64,000 bases of DNA, from contig NZ_CP029426.2 of NCBI RefSeq assembly GCF_002266435.3, positions 1-64,000 on the forward strand. Reading direction: 5' to 3'. Every line of letters starts with the position of its first letter. The first letter of the stretch is position 1. A program made the translations under genes and the position numbers. Source of the DNA: Bradyrhizobium amphicarpaeae (GTDB lineage Bacteria; Pseudomonadota; Alphaproteobacteria; Rhizobiales; Xanthobacteraceae). Of the stretch, positions 11,167-19,611 are shown one piece after another. The notes beneath the pieces are model-generated. The model was given only the letters and a program-made list of their open reading frames with translations. It was not told the DNA's origin and did no database searches.

Positions 11167-12462
11167 TTGGCGCCCATCCAGTACATCGTCGAGGGCGGTC
11201 ACCGGCTCTCGGGCTCGATCGAGCCGTCCGGCAACAAGAACTCCGCGCTGCCGATCATCGCCGCGGCGCTGCTCACCGAGCATCCGGTGACGCTGGAGAA
11301 CGTGCCGCGCATTCGCGACACCGAGACGCTTGTCGAGCTGATCCGCTCGGTCGGCGCGTCCGCGGAATGGACCGCGCGCAATACGCTGCACATCCATGCC
11401 AAGAGCATCCGCGCCGCCGATCTCGACCCCGAGCTGTGCGTGCGCATCCGCGCCTCGATCCTGCTCGCGGGCCCCCTGCTCGCGCGCTGCGGCGAAGTGA
11501 TGCTGCCGCCGCCCGGCGGCGACGTCATCGGCCGGCGCAGGCTCGACACACATGTGCTGGCACTGGAGCAGCTCGGCGCCAAGGTCACCGCGACCGACCG
11601 GCTGGAGTTTCGCGCGGCCCGGCTTGCCGGCGCCGACGTGTTCCTGGACGAGCCGAGCGTCACCGCGACGGAGAACGCGCTGGTGGCGGCGGTCGCCGCC
11701 GACGGCGTCACCTATCTGCGCAACGCGGCCTCCGAGCCGCATGTGCAGGATCTCGCCAATTTCCTGGTCGCGCTCGGTGCGAAGATCGAGGGCATCGGCA
11801 CCAACACCATGATCATCCATGGTCCTGCGACGCTGGGCGGAACGACCTACCGGATCCAGCCTGACCATATCGAGGTCGGCTCGCTGATCGGGCTTGCCGC
11901 CGTGACGCGCTCGCCCTTGCGCATCACCCGCGCCGGCGTCGAGCATCTGCGCTCGATCCGCATGGGATTCGAGCGGCTCGGCATCGTCTGCCGCGTCGAG
12001 GGCGACGACCTGATCGTGCCGTCGAACCAGACGCTGAAGATCCAGGACGATTTCGGCGGCCACGTGCCGAAGCTGGAAGACCAGCCCTGGCCGGCCTTCC
12101 CGGCCGATTTGATGTCGATCGCGATCGTCACCGCCACGCAATGCGAGGGCGTGATCCTGATGTTCGAGAAGATGTTCGAATCCAGGATGTTCTTCGTCGA
12201 CAAGCTGATCGCGATGGGCGCGCGCATCGTGCTGTGCGACCCGCACCGCGCGATCATCGCAGGTCCGAGCCGCCTGCATGGCGCGACCATGACCTCGCCC
12301 GACATCCGCGCCGGCATGGCCATGCTGCTGGCCGCCGTGTGCGCGCAGGGCACTTCCACCATCAACAATGCCGACCAGATCGAGCGCGGCTACGAGCGAA
12401 TCGAGGAACGGCTGAACGCGCTGGGCGCGAAGATCAAGCGCGTGCCGGAGCGCAAGGGCTGA
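11167..12462 (+). CDS. murA: MurA-family UDP-N-acetylglucosamine 1-carboxyvinyltransferase
   Basis: MurA transfers enolpyruvate from PEP to UDP-GlcNAc, the first committed step of peptidoglycan synthesis in the cytoplasm. The 431-residue product shows the EPSP-synthase-like double domain: SGSIEPSGNKNSALPIIAAALL at the N-terminus (Lys-Asn motif near residue 23), the flexible loop near 115-125, and GYERIEERLNALGAKI at the C-terminus. In the loop the normal catalytic Cys is replaced by Asp119 (PPPGGDVIGRRR). An Asp here still allows catalysis in known MurA enzymes and removes the fosfomycin target. The start is TTG 11167, giving MAPIQYIVEGGHRL; the frame is open back to 11002 but that part overlaps the preceding gene. 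A functionally divergent MurA paralogue is possible. Confidence 0.88.
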   Translation: MAPIQYIVEGGHRLSGSIEPSGNKNSALPIIAAALLTEHPVTLENVPRIRDTETLVELIRSVGASAEWTARNTLHIHAKSIRAADLDPELCVRIRASILLAGPLLARCGEVMLPPPGGDVIGRRRLDTHVLALEQLGAKVTATDRLEFRAARLAGADVFLDEPSVTATENALVAAVAADGVTYLRNAASEPHVQDLANFLVALGAKIEGIGTNTMIIHGPATLGGTTYRIQPDHIEVGSLIGLAAVTRSPLRITRAGVEHLRSIRMGFERLGIVCRVEGDDLIVPSNQTLKIQDDFGGHVPKLEDQPWPAFPADLMSIAIVTATQCEGVILMFEKMFESRMFFVDKLIAMGARIVLCDPHRAIIAGPSRLHGATMTSPDIRAGMAMLLAAVCAQGTSTINNADQIERGYERIEERLNALGAKIKRVPERKG

Positions 12463-12508
12463 GGCGGTTTCTGCCCTGTGGCAGAAGGTGATGCGAAGCG
12501 CCCAGTCT

Positions 12509-12600
12509 CGTAGGGTGGGCAAAGCGAAGCGTGCCCACGCTTCTGTAGCAATATTGGAGAGATGGTGGGCACGGCGCAAATGCGCCTTTGCCCACTCTAC
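12509..12600. repeat. Nested palindromic repeat, family B (GTGGGCA type)
   Basis: The outer arms are GTAGGGTGGGCAAAG (from 12510) and CTTTGCCCACTCTAC (ending 12600). The inner arms are GTGCCCAC (12531-12538) and GTGGGCAC (near 12565-12572). The element could fold into a cruciform. A second, partly diverged copy lies at 34608-34686. Confidence 0.75.
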
Positions 12601-12609
12601 CAGACCTTT

Positions 12610-12656
12610 CCTTCTTCCCCTGTAGGAGAAGGTGGCGCGAAGCGCCGGATGAGGGG
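12610..12656 (+). repeat. REP-like palindromic repeat, family A
   Basis: It starts with the arm CCTTCTTCCCC at 12610, closes with GGAGAAGG, continues with the hairpin GGCGC-GAA-GCGCC, and ends with GGATGAGGGG (12647-12656). The two-hairpin order matches the other family A copies, and it is almost the exact reverse complement of the copy at 17970-18017. It sits next to the family B element, before the MATE gene. Confidence 0.8.
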
Positions 12657-12709
12657 CGAGGGAAACACGGGCCATGTTTTTGGCACCTCCCCGTGCTAAG
12701 CACCCCGCC

Positions 12710-14104
12710 ATGCTCGACACCTCGCAACATCAATCGCAGCCGCAAGCCGGCGTGCCGCAGAACCATCTCGCCGAAGAATTCGTCGAGACGCTGCGGCTGG
12801 CTGTGCCGATGATGCTGACCCAGCTCGGGCAGATCGCGATGATCACGACCGATCTCGCGCTGATCGGACGGCTCGGCGAGGATTCGGTGGCCGCGGCGGC
12901 GCTGGCGCATACGGTCTATTTCGTCAGTTTCACATTCGGGCTCGGGCTGATGTCGGCGGTGTCGCCGCTAGCCGCGCAGGCGTTCGGCGCCGGCGACGTC
13001 AGGCGTGTCCGAGGCTCCTTGCGCGTGGGATTATGGGCCGCGTTGCTGATTTCACTGCCGATGATGGCCTCGCCGCTCTATGGCAAGCAGATCCTGATCG
13101 CGCTCGGTCAGGCGCCGCAGATGGCGGAGCTGGCGCAGCATTATCTGAACGGTCTCGCCTGGGGCATTGCACCGGCGCTCGGCTTCATCGCACTGCGCAG
13201 CATGATGAGCGCCGTGAACCGTCCGCAGCCGCCGCTGTGGATCACAGTGGCTGCGATCCCGGTCAATGCCGTTCTCGTCTACGTCCTGATCCACGGCCTG
13301 TTCGGCCTGCCCGAGTTCGGTCTGTTCGGCGCCGGACTTGCGACCACGATCGTCAATCTCGGGACCTTCGTCGCAACGATGGCCATCGCAGCGTGGCGGA
13401 AGCCGTTTGTGGACTACCGCCCGCTCGCCCATCTCTGGCGGATCGACTGGGCCCTGATGAGGCAATTGATCGCGGTCGGCGCGCCGATCTCGTTCTCGCT
13501 GCTGCTGGAATATGGCCTGTTCTCGTCCGCGGCGCTGTTGATGGGACTGATCTCGACCACGGCGATCGCCGCGCACCAGATTGCGCTGCAAATGACCGCC
13601 GTGTTGTTCATGGTGCCGCTCGGGATCGGCATGGCGGCGACGGTGCGGGTCGGTCACGCCTACGGACGTGGCGATTCCGCCGCAGTGAAGCGCGCAGGGC
13701 TGGCCGCTGTCGGGCTAGGCGTCACGCTGGTCACGGCCCTGACCATTGGCATCGTGCTCGGCCGCTATGAGCTGGGACGATTGTTTTTCGGCCGTGGTGA
13801 AGCCAGCGCACCGACGGTGGCGCTGACCGCAACGCTGCTGCTGGTCGGCAGCACCTTCTTCATCGCCGATGGCCTGCAGACCATCATGGGCGGCGCGCTG
13901 CGCGGCATCAACGACACCAGGATGACGCTGCTGTTCGCCGCGATCGGCTATTGGGGAATCGCCTTTCCCACCGGCTGGCTGCTGGCATTCCACACCGGGC
14001 TCGGCGCGGTCGGCATCTGGGTCGGATTCTCGGTGGGGACCTTCGTCTATGCCGGATTGTTGATCTTGCGCTTCCAAATGCTGACGCGCAGATTGGCTGG
14101 ATGA
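12710..14104 (+). CDS. MATE family multidrug efflux transporter
   Basis: MATE proteins export drugs and other cations in exchange for Na+ or H+ across the inner membrane. From ATG 12710 the product has 464 residues with about 12 hydrophobic segments in two homologous halves. The N-terminal half carries VPMMLTQLGQIAMITTDLALIGRLG. The C-terminal half begins near GAPISFSLLLEYGLFSSAALLMG and includes the GALRGINDTR loop typical of NorM-like members. An earlier ATG at 12674 would add 12 residues with no clear role. The stop overlaps the start of the next gene (ATGA at 14101-14104), so three genes are probably translated as a unit. Substrate unknown. Confidence 0.92.
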   Translation: MLDTSQHQSQPQAGVPQNHLAEEFVETLRLAVPMMLTQLGQIAMITTDLALIGRLGEDSVAAAALAHTVYFVSFTFGLGLMSAVSPLAAQAFGAGDVRRVRGSLRVGLWAALLISLPMMASPLYGKQILIALGQAPQMAELAQHYLNGLAWGIAPALGFIALRSMMSAVNRPQPPLWITVAAIPVNAVLVYVLIHGLFGLPEFGLFGAGLATTIVNLGTFVATMAIAAWRKPFVDYRPLAHLWRIDWALMRQLIAVGAPISFSLLLEYGLFSSAALLMGLISTTAIAAHQIALQMTAVLFMVPLGIGMAATVRVGHAYGRGDSAAVKRAGLAAVGLGVTLVTALTIGIVLGRYELGRLFFGRGEASAPTVALTATLLLVGSTFFIADGLQTIMGGALRGINDTRMTLLFAAIGYWGIAFPTGWLLAFHTGLGAVGIWVGFSVGTFVYAGLLILRFQMLTRRLAG

Positions 14105-14589
14105 GTACGAAAGTCCGCGAAGTCACTCCCGAGGTTCGAGCCGACATGCTGCTGTCCGGCGCGCAGTTCATCGACGCGTTTCGCGTGGATGTCGGCGCGA
14201 GCGCGATCAACGCCCGTGAGGCCTGCTCCAGAATGGTGCTGGACGGGCCCCGGTGGATCGATGCGCTGCTGCGCTTGCGCAACATCCTGGTGACGCCCTT
14301 CGGGTTGAAGACGTCAGGCGAAGGCGCTCCGGCGCCGCATGGTGTGATCGGACTGTTTCCTGTCATCGACGAAACGCCGGAGCGGCTGGTGGCGGGGTTC
14401 GACGACTCTCATCTCGATTTCCGTATCGTGGTCGACGTTGCCGGCGCTGCCGCAAACCGGCAGGTGACCTCGACCACGCTGGTGCGGACGCATAATCTCC
14501 TCGGCCGAACCTACCTCAGGCTCATCATGCCCTTTCACAAGCTGGTCGTTCGCAGCATGATGGGGCGCATCACGGAGCCGGCCCGATGA
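14101..14589 (+). CDS. DUF2867 family protein
   Basis: The product has 162 residues and fits DUF2867, a family with an SRPBCC-like lipid or ligand-binding fold and no established reaction. Visible family features are the early ADMLLSGAQFIDAF helix, WIDALLRLRNILVTPFGL in the middle (about 58-75), and a hydrophobic C-terminal helix LIMPFHKLVVRSMM. No signal peptide or membrane segment is evident. The start codon overlaps the MATE stop by four bases, and its own stop overlaps the next start by four bases, implying translational coupling. The neighbours hint at a shared small-molecule theme, but this is inference. Confidence 0.8.
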   Translation: MSTKVREVTPEVRADMLLSGAQFIDAFRVDVGASAINAREACSRMVLDGPRWIDALLRLRNILVTPFGLKTSGEGAPAPHGVIGLFPVIDETPERLVAGFDDSHLDFRIVVDVAGAAANRQVTSTTLVRTHNLLGRTYLRLIMPFHKLVVRSMMGRITEPAR

Positions 14590-15236
14590 CGATGAAAGTC
14601 GATCTCTTCTACTCTTTCCGCAGTCCCTACAGCTACCTCGCGCTGCCCAAGACGCGCGAGCTGGTCACGGATTACGATCTCGACGTCAATTTGCGGCCGG
14701 TCTATCCGCTGGCGGTGCGCGTGCCTGGCTTTTTCAAGAAGGCCAATCCGCAATTCGCGCGCTATGTCGTGCGCGATTCTACCCGCGTGGCGGAATACCA
14801 GAACATTCCGTTCCGCTTTCCGCGGCCCGATCCGATCGTGCAGGACATGACCACGCTCGAGGTCGCGGCCGAACAGCCCTACATCCATCGCCTGACGCGG
14901 CTCGCGGCCATGGCACAGCTCGAGGGCCGCTCGCTCCAGTTCACGTCTGCGATTGCGCCCGTGCTGTGGGACGGCTCGGTGGCGGGCTGGAACGAAGGCG
15001 ATCACCTCGCGCGCGCCGCCGAGAGCGCGGGGTTCGATCTCGCCGCGATGGATGCAGCGATCAGCACGGATCCGGATCGCTACGAGCAGGTGATCGCGGA
15101 GAACGAGAAGGACCACGCCGCCTCAGGCCATTGGGGCGTGCCGACCTTCGTGTTCGAGAGCGAGCCGTTCTTCGGCCAGGACCGCATCGACCTCCTGCTC
15201 TGGCGCATGCAGGGCAAGGGGCTGGCGAAGCGGTAG
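14586..15236 (+). CDS. 2-hydroxychromene-2-carboxylate isomerase family (DsbA/GST-kappa fold)
   Basis: The product has 216 residues with the thioredoxin-like fold of 2-hydroxychromene-2-carboxylate isomerases and kappa-class GSTs. Members use glutathione to isomerise aromatic breakdown products. The N-terminal motif DLFYSFRSPYSYLAL (about 6-20) has Ser at the glutathione-activating position and no CxxC, which separates it from DsbA. The C-terminal part GHWGVPTFVFESEPFFGQDRIDLLLW contains the conserved cis-Pro loop (GVPTF) and the DRID segment. It is the last gene of an overlapping MATE-DUF2867-isomerase set. It ends one base before the convergent FUSC gene. True substrate not predictable. Confidence 0.87.
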   Translation: MTMKVDLFYSFRSPYSYLALPKTRELVTDYDLDVNLRPVYPLAVRVPGFFKKANPQFARYVVRDSTRVAEYQNIPFRFPRPDPIVQDMTTLEVAAEQPYIHRLTRLAAMAQLEGRSLQFTSAIAPVLWDGSVAGWNEGDHLARAAESAGFDLAAMDAAISTDPDRYEQVIAENEKDHAASGHWGVPTFVFESEPFFGQDRIDLLLWRMQGKGLAKR

Positions 15237-15237
15237 C

Positions 15238-16356
15238 TTACTCCGCCACACGCACAGATTTGCCCGCCGCTGCCTCCGACCATTCGCCGACGACGCGGTC
15301 GAGGTCGCAGAGATTCTGGTGCATCTGCTCCAGCGAGAAGCCGAGCGCGAAGAAACGTTCGGCGGTGTCGCCGGCATGGCCCCGGATCAGGCCGTCCTGG
15401 CGCACGGCGGCGACCGCCTCTGCATAGTGCTGAAGCGCGACGTGGACAGGATGGATCGGCGGCGCGCCGGCGCCCTCGCGCAACGCCGCCGCGGCCGACC
15501 GCAGGAAGCGCGCGATCACGGTCGAGACTTCCGTCAGCGGCGCTGCAAGCCGGGTCTGCACCTCGATCGGCAGCGGCACCACGGTGGCGCGGCCGATCAT
15601 CACGACGTCATGACGCAGCCGCAGAACCGTTCGCAGCAGCGGACCGGTGTCGGGCCCGCTCGACAGCCGCGCGGCGCGCTCGCGCTCGGCTTCCGCGCCG
15701 ATCGCATTGAGCCCGACCATCGCCGTGCCGATGCCGTCCTGGATCCAGTGCAGCGCGTCGTTGTCGCGGCCGCGAGTGAGGCCCGCGAGCAGCTCGGTGA
15801 AGGCGTCCGCAATCAGCTCGAGCAGGATCGCCGCACTGGCACGGATCTGCCGTACCGCGCGTGACGGCAGCACCAGGAACGAGACCAGCAATCCCGTGAC
15901 GGCGCCGACCCCGACCTCGCTGACGCGGTCGATCGCCGAAGTCATGGGATCGGCATGATGCATGGTCGGAAGCACCAGCACGATCACGGCGGTCACCGTT
16001 GCAGAGCTCAGATTCGGATAGATCGCTGCGACAAAGGCAAGCGGGGCGACGGCCAGCACCAGCAAGCCCAGAAGGCCCAGCTCGCCGGAATAGGGGATCA
16101 AGATCGCGATGGCGCCGCCATAGATCGCGCCGCCGATGGTGCCGAGCATGTAGTCGCGGCTCGCCTTCAGCGAGCGTCCGACGCTCATCTGGGTCACGAT
16201 GATGGAGGTGAGGACCGCCCAGAGCGGCAACAGCAGGTGCAGCGCGGTAGCAACCGCGTAGGCAGCGGTGGCCGCCACCGTGACCCGGACCGCCAGCCCC
16301 ATCTGCGTCCGACGCGACCAGACCCGGTCGAACAGCTGCGTTGCGAGTGCCTTCAT
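15238..16356 (-). CDS. FUSC family aromatic-acid-exporter-like membrane protein
   Basis: The 372-residue product belongs to the FUSC/aromatic acid exporter superfamily (relatives of AaeB and YccS). The N-terminal half, to about residue 165, has six hydrophobic segments, including AVRVTVAATAAYAVATALHL and LWAVLTSIIVTQMSVGRSLKASRDYMLGTIGGAIYG; the last part is the family signature. The C-terminal half is soluble and helical. Transport of aromatic or other organic acids across the inner membrane is a family inference. It is convergent with the isomerase gene and divergent from the MmgE/PrpD gene with a 117-base gap that must hold both promoters. Confidence 0.85.
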   Translation of the reverse strand: MKALATQLFDRVWSRRTQMGLAVRVTVAATAAYAVATALHLLLPLWAVLTSIIVTQMSVGRSLKASRDYMLGTIGGAIYGGAIAILIPYSGELGLLGLLVLAVAPLAFVAAIYPNLSSATVTAVIVLVLPTMHHADPMTSAIDRVSEVGVGAVTGLLVSFLVLPSRAVRQIRASAAILLELIADAFTELLAGLTRGRDNDALHWIQDGIGTAMVGLNAIGAEAERERAARLSSGPDTGPLLRTVLRLRHDVVMIGRATVVPLPIEVQTRLAAPLTEVSTVIARFLRSAAAALREGAGAPPIHPVHVALQHYAEAVAAVRQDGLIRGHAGDTAERFFALGFSLEQMHQNLCDLDRVVGEWSEAAAGKSVRVAE

Positions 16357-16473
16357 CGAATGTCCCGGTCCCCTGTCGAGCCAGGCAAAAGCATGGCTGA
16401 TGCCCGCGGTCGCAAGGCCGCTTGAAAGGCCAAATCAGCCCGCCTAACTTGCGCGCCAAAACGAGGAAACACG

Positions 16474-17841
16474 ATGGCCCACGAAACCGCAACGCTCGCT
16501 GCCTACGTCTTCAACCTGAAATACCAGGATATTCCCGCGGAGGTGCTCGATCGCGCAAAAGTGCTGACGCTGGATTTCCTCGGCAGCGCGATCCGGGCCC
16601 GCAGCGAGGCGGAATCGACCCCATCGATCCTGAAGATGCTGGAGGCGCTCGCGCTCGACACCAAGGGCTATTCCACCGTGTTCGGCGACACCAACACCTG
16701 GACCCCGGCGGTCGCGGCGCTGCTCAACGGCGCGCTCGGCCATTCCCTCGACTTCGACGACACCCACGCCGATTCCTCGCTGCATCCGAGCGCACCGGTG
16801 GTTCCTGCCGCCTTCGCCGTCGGCGAGATGGTCGGCGCGTCGGGCCGCGACGTGCTGACCGCGATCGTGGCGGGCTATGAGGTCTGCTGCCGGCTCGGCA
16901 ATGCGCTCGATCCGACCTCGCATTATGCGCGCGGCTTCCACCCGACCGCGACCGCGGGCACCTATGGCGCGGCGGCTGCGGCCGGAAAACTGTTCGGCCT
17001 CTCCGAGCAGCAGATCATCGCGGCCTTCGGCGTCTCCGGCAGCCAGGCCGCAGGCTCGCTGCAATTCCTGGTCAACGGCGCCTGGAACAAGCGCTACCAG
17101 GTCGGCGCAGCCGCGATGAACGGCGTGATCGCCGCGACGCTCGCGCGCAACGATTTCGTCGGCTCGGCCGAATCGGTCGAAGGCAAGCACGGCCTGCTCG
17201 CCGGCTATACCGACGATCCGCATCCCGACAAGGCGGTCGCCGGACTCGGCAACATTTATGAGACCATGAAGATCGGCGTGAAGCCGTATCCGAGCTGCCG
17301 CTACACCCATGCCGCAATCGACGCGCTGATCGCGATGCGACGCGAGCACAATCTGACGCCAGACCAGGTCAAGCGCGTCGAGATCGGACTGCATCGCAAC
17401 GGCATCACGCTGACCGGCGATGCCGCGACCAAGCGGCACCCGAGCTCGATCGTCGGCGGCCAGTTCTCGATGTTCTTCACCGGCGCGCTCGCGCTCGACC
17501 AGGGATCGTTCGGCTGGGACGACTATAGCCGCCTTGGCGATGCCGCGATCGACGCGCTCGCCGACAAGTTCGACGTGGTGCAGGACGACCGCTTGGAGGT
17601 CGGCCGCACGCACCCCTTTGGCGCGCGGGTCAGCATCACCACCGAGGACGGCGTGCATGAGCGGCTCTATGCCGATCCCTCCGGCGAGCCGAATTCGTTC
17701 CCGGACGCGCAAGCGATGCAGCAGAAGTTCCTGACGCTGGCCCGGCCGGTGCTGAATGCGCGGGCGGAAAAGTTTGCGGATGCGATCATGACGCTCGAGC
17801 GGTTCGATCGCGTGGCGCAGGCGACGGAGCTGGGACGGTAG
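16474..17841 (+). CDS. MmgE/PrpD family protein
   Basis: The product has 455 residues and matches the MmgE/PrpD family, which includes 2-methylcitrate dehydratase and related lyases or isomerases. Visible motifs are the helical N-terminus with LTLDFLGSAIRAR, ALGHSLDFDDTHADSSLHPSAP split around residue 95 (the DFDDTH segment is characteristic), and KPYPSCRYTHAAIDAL near residue 272. No prpB or prpC lies nearby, so a methylcitrate cycle role is unsupported; many paralogues of this family act on other hydroxy acids. Two inverted family A repeats follow the stop codon. Cytoplasmic, by absence of any signal sequence. Confidence 0.88.
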   Translation: MAHETATLAAYVFNLKYQDIPAEVLDRAKVLTLDFLGSAIRARSEAESTPSILKMLEALALDTKGYSTVFGDTNTWTPAVAALLNGALGHSLDFDDTHADSSLHPSAPVVPAAFAVGEMVGASGRDVLTAIVAGYEVCCRLGNALDPTSHYARGFHPTATAGTYGAAAAAGKLFGLSEQQIIAAFGVSGSQAAGSLQFLVNGAWNKRYQVGAAAMNGVIAATLARNDFVGSAESVEGKHGLLAGYTDDPHPDKAVAGLGNIYETMKIGVKPYPSCRYTHAAIDALIAMRREHNLTPDQVKRVEIGLHRNGITLTGDAATKRHPSSIVGGQFSMFFTGALALDQGSFGWDDYSRLGDAAIDALADKFDVVQDDRLEVGRTHPFGARVSITTEDGVHERLYADPSGEPNSFPDAQAMQQKFLTLARPVLNARAEKFADAIMTLERFDRVAQATELGR

Positions 17842-17860
17842 CAGCGAGACAGCTGCGCTC

Positions 17861-17923
17861 TCTTCCCCTCGCCCCTTGTGGGAGAGGGTGGCTCGCCGCG
17901 GTAGCGGCGAGACGGGTGAGGGG
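17861..17923 (+). repeat. REP-like palindromic repeat, family A
   Basis: The copy contains CCCCTTGTGGGAGAGGGTGG, a hairpin CTCGCCGC-GGTA-GCGGCGAG, and the tail GACGGGTGAGGGG ending at 17923. It lies in the convergent gap after the MmgE/PrpD gene and pairs with an inverted copy 46 bases downstream. Confidence 0.8.
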
Positions 17924-17969
17924 TATATCTCCGCGAGCACTTTCACGCAGTTGAATTCCACAGAAGCAA

Positions 17970-18017
17970 CCCCTCATCCGGCGCTTCGCGCCACCTTCTC
18001 CCACAAGGGGAGAAGGG
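17970..18017 (-). repeat. REP-like palindromic repeat, family A (inverted)
   Basis: The copy reads CCCCTCATCC, then the hairpin GGCGC-TTC-GCGCC, then CCTTCTCCCACAAGGGGAGAAG. It is the reverse complement, nearly base for base, of the 12610-12656 copy. With 17861-17923 it forms an inverted pair with no gene between. Both hairpins may end transcription from the two converging genes, although neither has a T run. Confidence 0.8.
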
Positions 18018-18038
18018 AAGAAGAGCGCTCCACTCCTC

Positions 18039-19469
18039 TCAATCCGCCCCCGCCATCTTTCCCTTCTCGCGCGTTGCCGCCACCACGTCGCGCACGAGAT
18101 CGAACACGCCGTCGACTTGCGGCGGCCAGTTCGGCGAGCGTCCCATCCGCACGATCACCAGCTTCTCCGAGGGGATGACGATGGTGTATTGCCCGATCGT
18201 GCCCTTGGCGAAGAAGGCATCGCGCGGCCAGCCGTGCTCGATGCGAAAATTTGCGCCAAAGCTGTCGCCCTGATTGGTCCAGAAGCCGGCACCGATACCG
18301 ACCCACGCATTCGGCGTGGCCGTCGCGGAATAGTTCACCCAGCCCTCCGGCAGGATGCGTTTGCCGCCGGCGACGCCGTCATTGAGATACAGCTGGCCGA
18401 AACGCGCCCAGTCGCGCGCGGACGCGAGCATCTCGCTCGACCCTTCGATCGTGCCCGAGCCATCGAGCTCGAGCGTGACATGGCGCATGCCGAGCGGGAC
18501 AAACAGTTCGCGGCGCGCGAAGCGCAGCGCGTCTGCGGGACTGCCGCCCGCAGCAACGCGGATCAGACGCGAGAGGATGAGGGTGTTGCCGTCATGATAG
18601 TTCCACGCCGTGCCGGGCGCGGTCTTGAGCGGGATGCTCGCGGCATAGGCGGCCATGTCAGCCTCCACGAACTTCATGCGGTTGACCGGCTCGAAGGCCG
18701 AGCCAAGCGAGGCCTCTAACGAACTGCCAAGCGCAAGGCCCGCAGTGTGCCGCAACAACTGATCGACGGTGATGGCATGACGCGGATCATCCGGATTTGC
18801 CCAAGCCGCGACGGGCGCGGGCCCGTCGAGCTTCAATTTCCCCTCGCGCACCAGCACGCCTGTCAACGCCGAAATCACCGACTTCGTCATGGAGAAGCCG
18901 AGCAGCTGTGTCTCCGGTCCGATGCCGTCGGCGTAGCGCTCGGCGATGACGCGGCCGGCCTTCATCACGACGATGGCGCGGGTGCGGCGGTGAGGCGGCT
19001 GTGCGGGTTCGGTGAAGGCGCGGTCGAGCGCGGCGGCCAGTTCCTCGGTTTGCGGCGACACGATCGCAGGACCGGCGATCTCGGGCAGCAATGCCGGCGG
19101 CCTGTCGTCGGCGGGCGGCACCGCCACGTCGGCGAGTGCAGCGCCATGGTCGAGCGTGCAGCCGAGACCTTCGCGATAGACGGCATGGCTGCGGCCAATG
19201 CCGAACAGCGTTACCGTGACGTCCTTGCGTACGCGGTCGACCCGGTAGTCCATCGCCCAGGTGATCAGACCGGTCCCGGGCATGGCGTCGGTGGTCTCGG
19301 CAAAGTTGGGTTGTGGATCCAAGCCCGAGACGAATGTCTCGGAGCACAGGATGCCGGCCACGAAGCCGGTCGCGACCCTGGGCACGTCGCGGGCCCGGGC
19401 GGCACCGAGCGCAAGGCCGGCGCAGACGATGGTGGTGGTGAGGAGGACGATCTTGCGGCGGCGGGTCAC
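18039..19469 (-). CDS. Exported serine hydrolase of the beta-lactamase family
   Basis: The product has 476 residues. A basic N-terminus and hydrophobic segment (about 5-26, IVLLTTTIVCAGLALGAARA) suggest export or anchoring. The catalytic Ser-x-x-Lys is in FSMTKSVISAL (about 191-201), and a second motif, WNYHDGNTLILSRL (about 291-304), has the Tyr typically found in YxN. Family members include esterases, DD-peptidases and nylon-oligomer hydrolases; the layout (long N-terminal region, then GFSMTKS) is closest to 6-aminohexanoate-dimer-hydrolase-like proteins. It lies directly downstream of an AraC regulator gene on the same strand (142-base gap), so it may be its target. Substrate unknown. Confidence 0.87.
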   Translation of the reverse strand: MTRRRKIVLLTTTIVCAGLALGAARARDVPRVATGFVAGILCSETFVSGLDPQPNFAETTDAMPGTGLITWAMDYRVDRVRKDVTVTLFGIGRSHAVYREGLGCTLDHGAALADVAVPPADDRPPALLPEIAGPAIVSPQTEELAAALDRAFTEPAQPPHRRTRAIVVMKAGRVIAERYADGIGPETQLLGFSMTKSVISALTGVLVREGKLKLDGPAPVAAWANPDDPRHAITVDQLLRHTAGLALGSSLEASLGSAFEPVNRMKFVEADMAAYAASIPLKTAPGTAWNYHDGNTLILSRLIRVAAGGSPADALRFARRELFVPLGMRHVTLELDGSGTIEGSSEMLASARDWARFGQLYLNDGVAGGKRILPEGWVNYSATATPNAWVGIGAGFWTNQGDSFGANFRIEHGWPRDAFFAKGTIGQYTIVIPSEKLVIVRMGRSPNWPPQVDGVFDLVRDVVAATREKGKMAGAD

Positions 19470-19611
19470 GGGCTTTCTCCGGCTGGGAACGTGGCAGGAG
19501 GAAGCGGCACGCGGACGGTGGATGCTCGCCGGATTTGGAAATTGGCCTGCCTGAAACCGCAGCGCGCTCGCCGATTCCGAAATATTGCTGTGATTACAGT
19601 GATTTAAAAAT

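Noticed and set aside
17861..18017. CRISPR-like array
   Set aside because: Only two copies in inverted orientation, with long imperfect units; this fits REP-like elements and not direct repeats with spacers.
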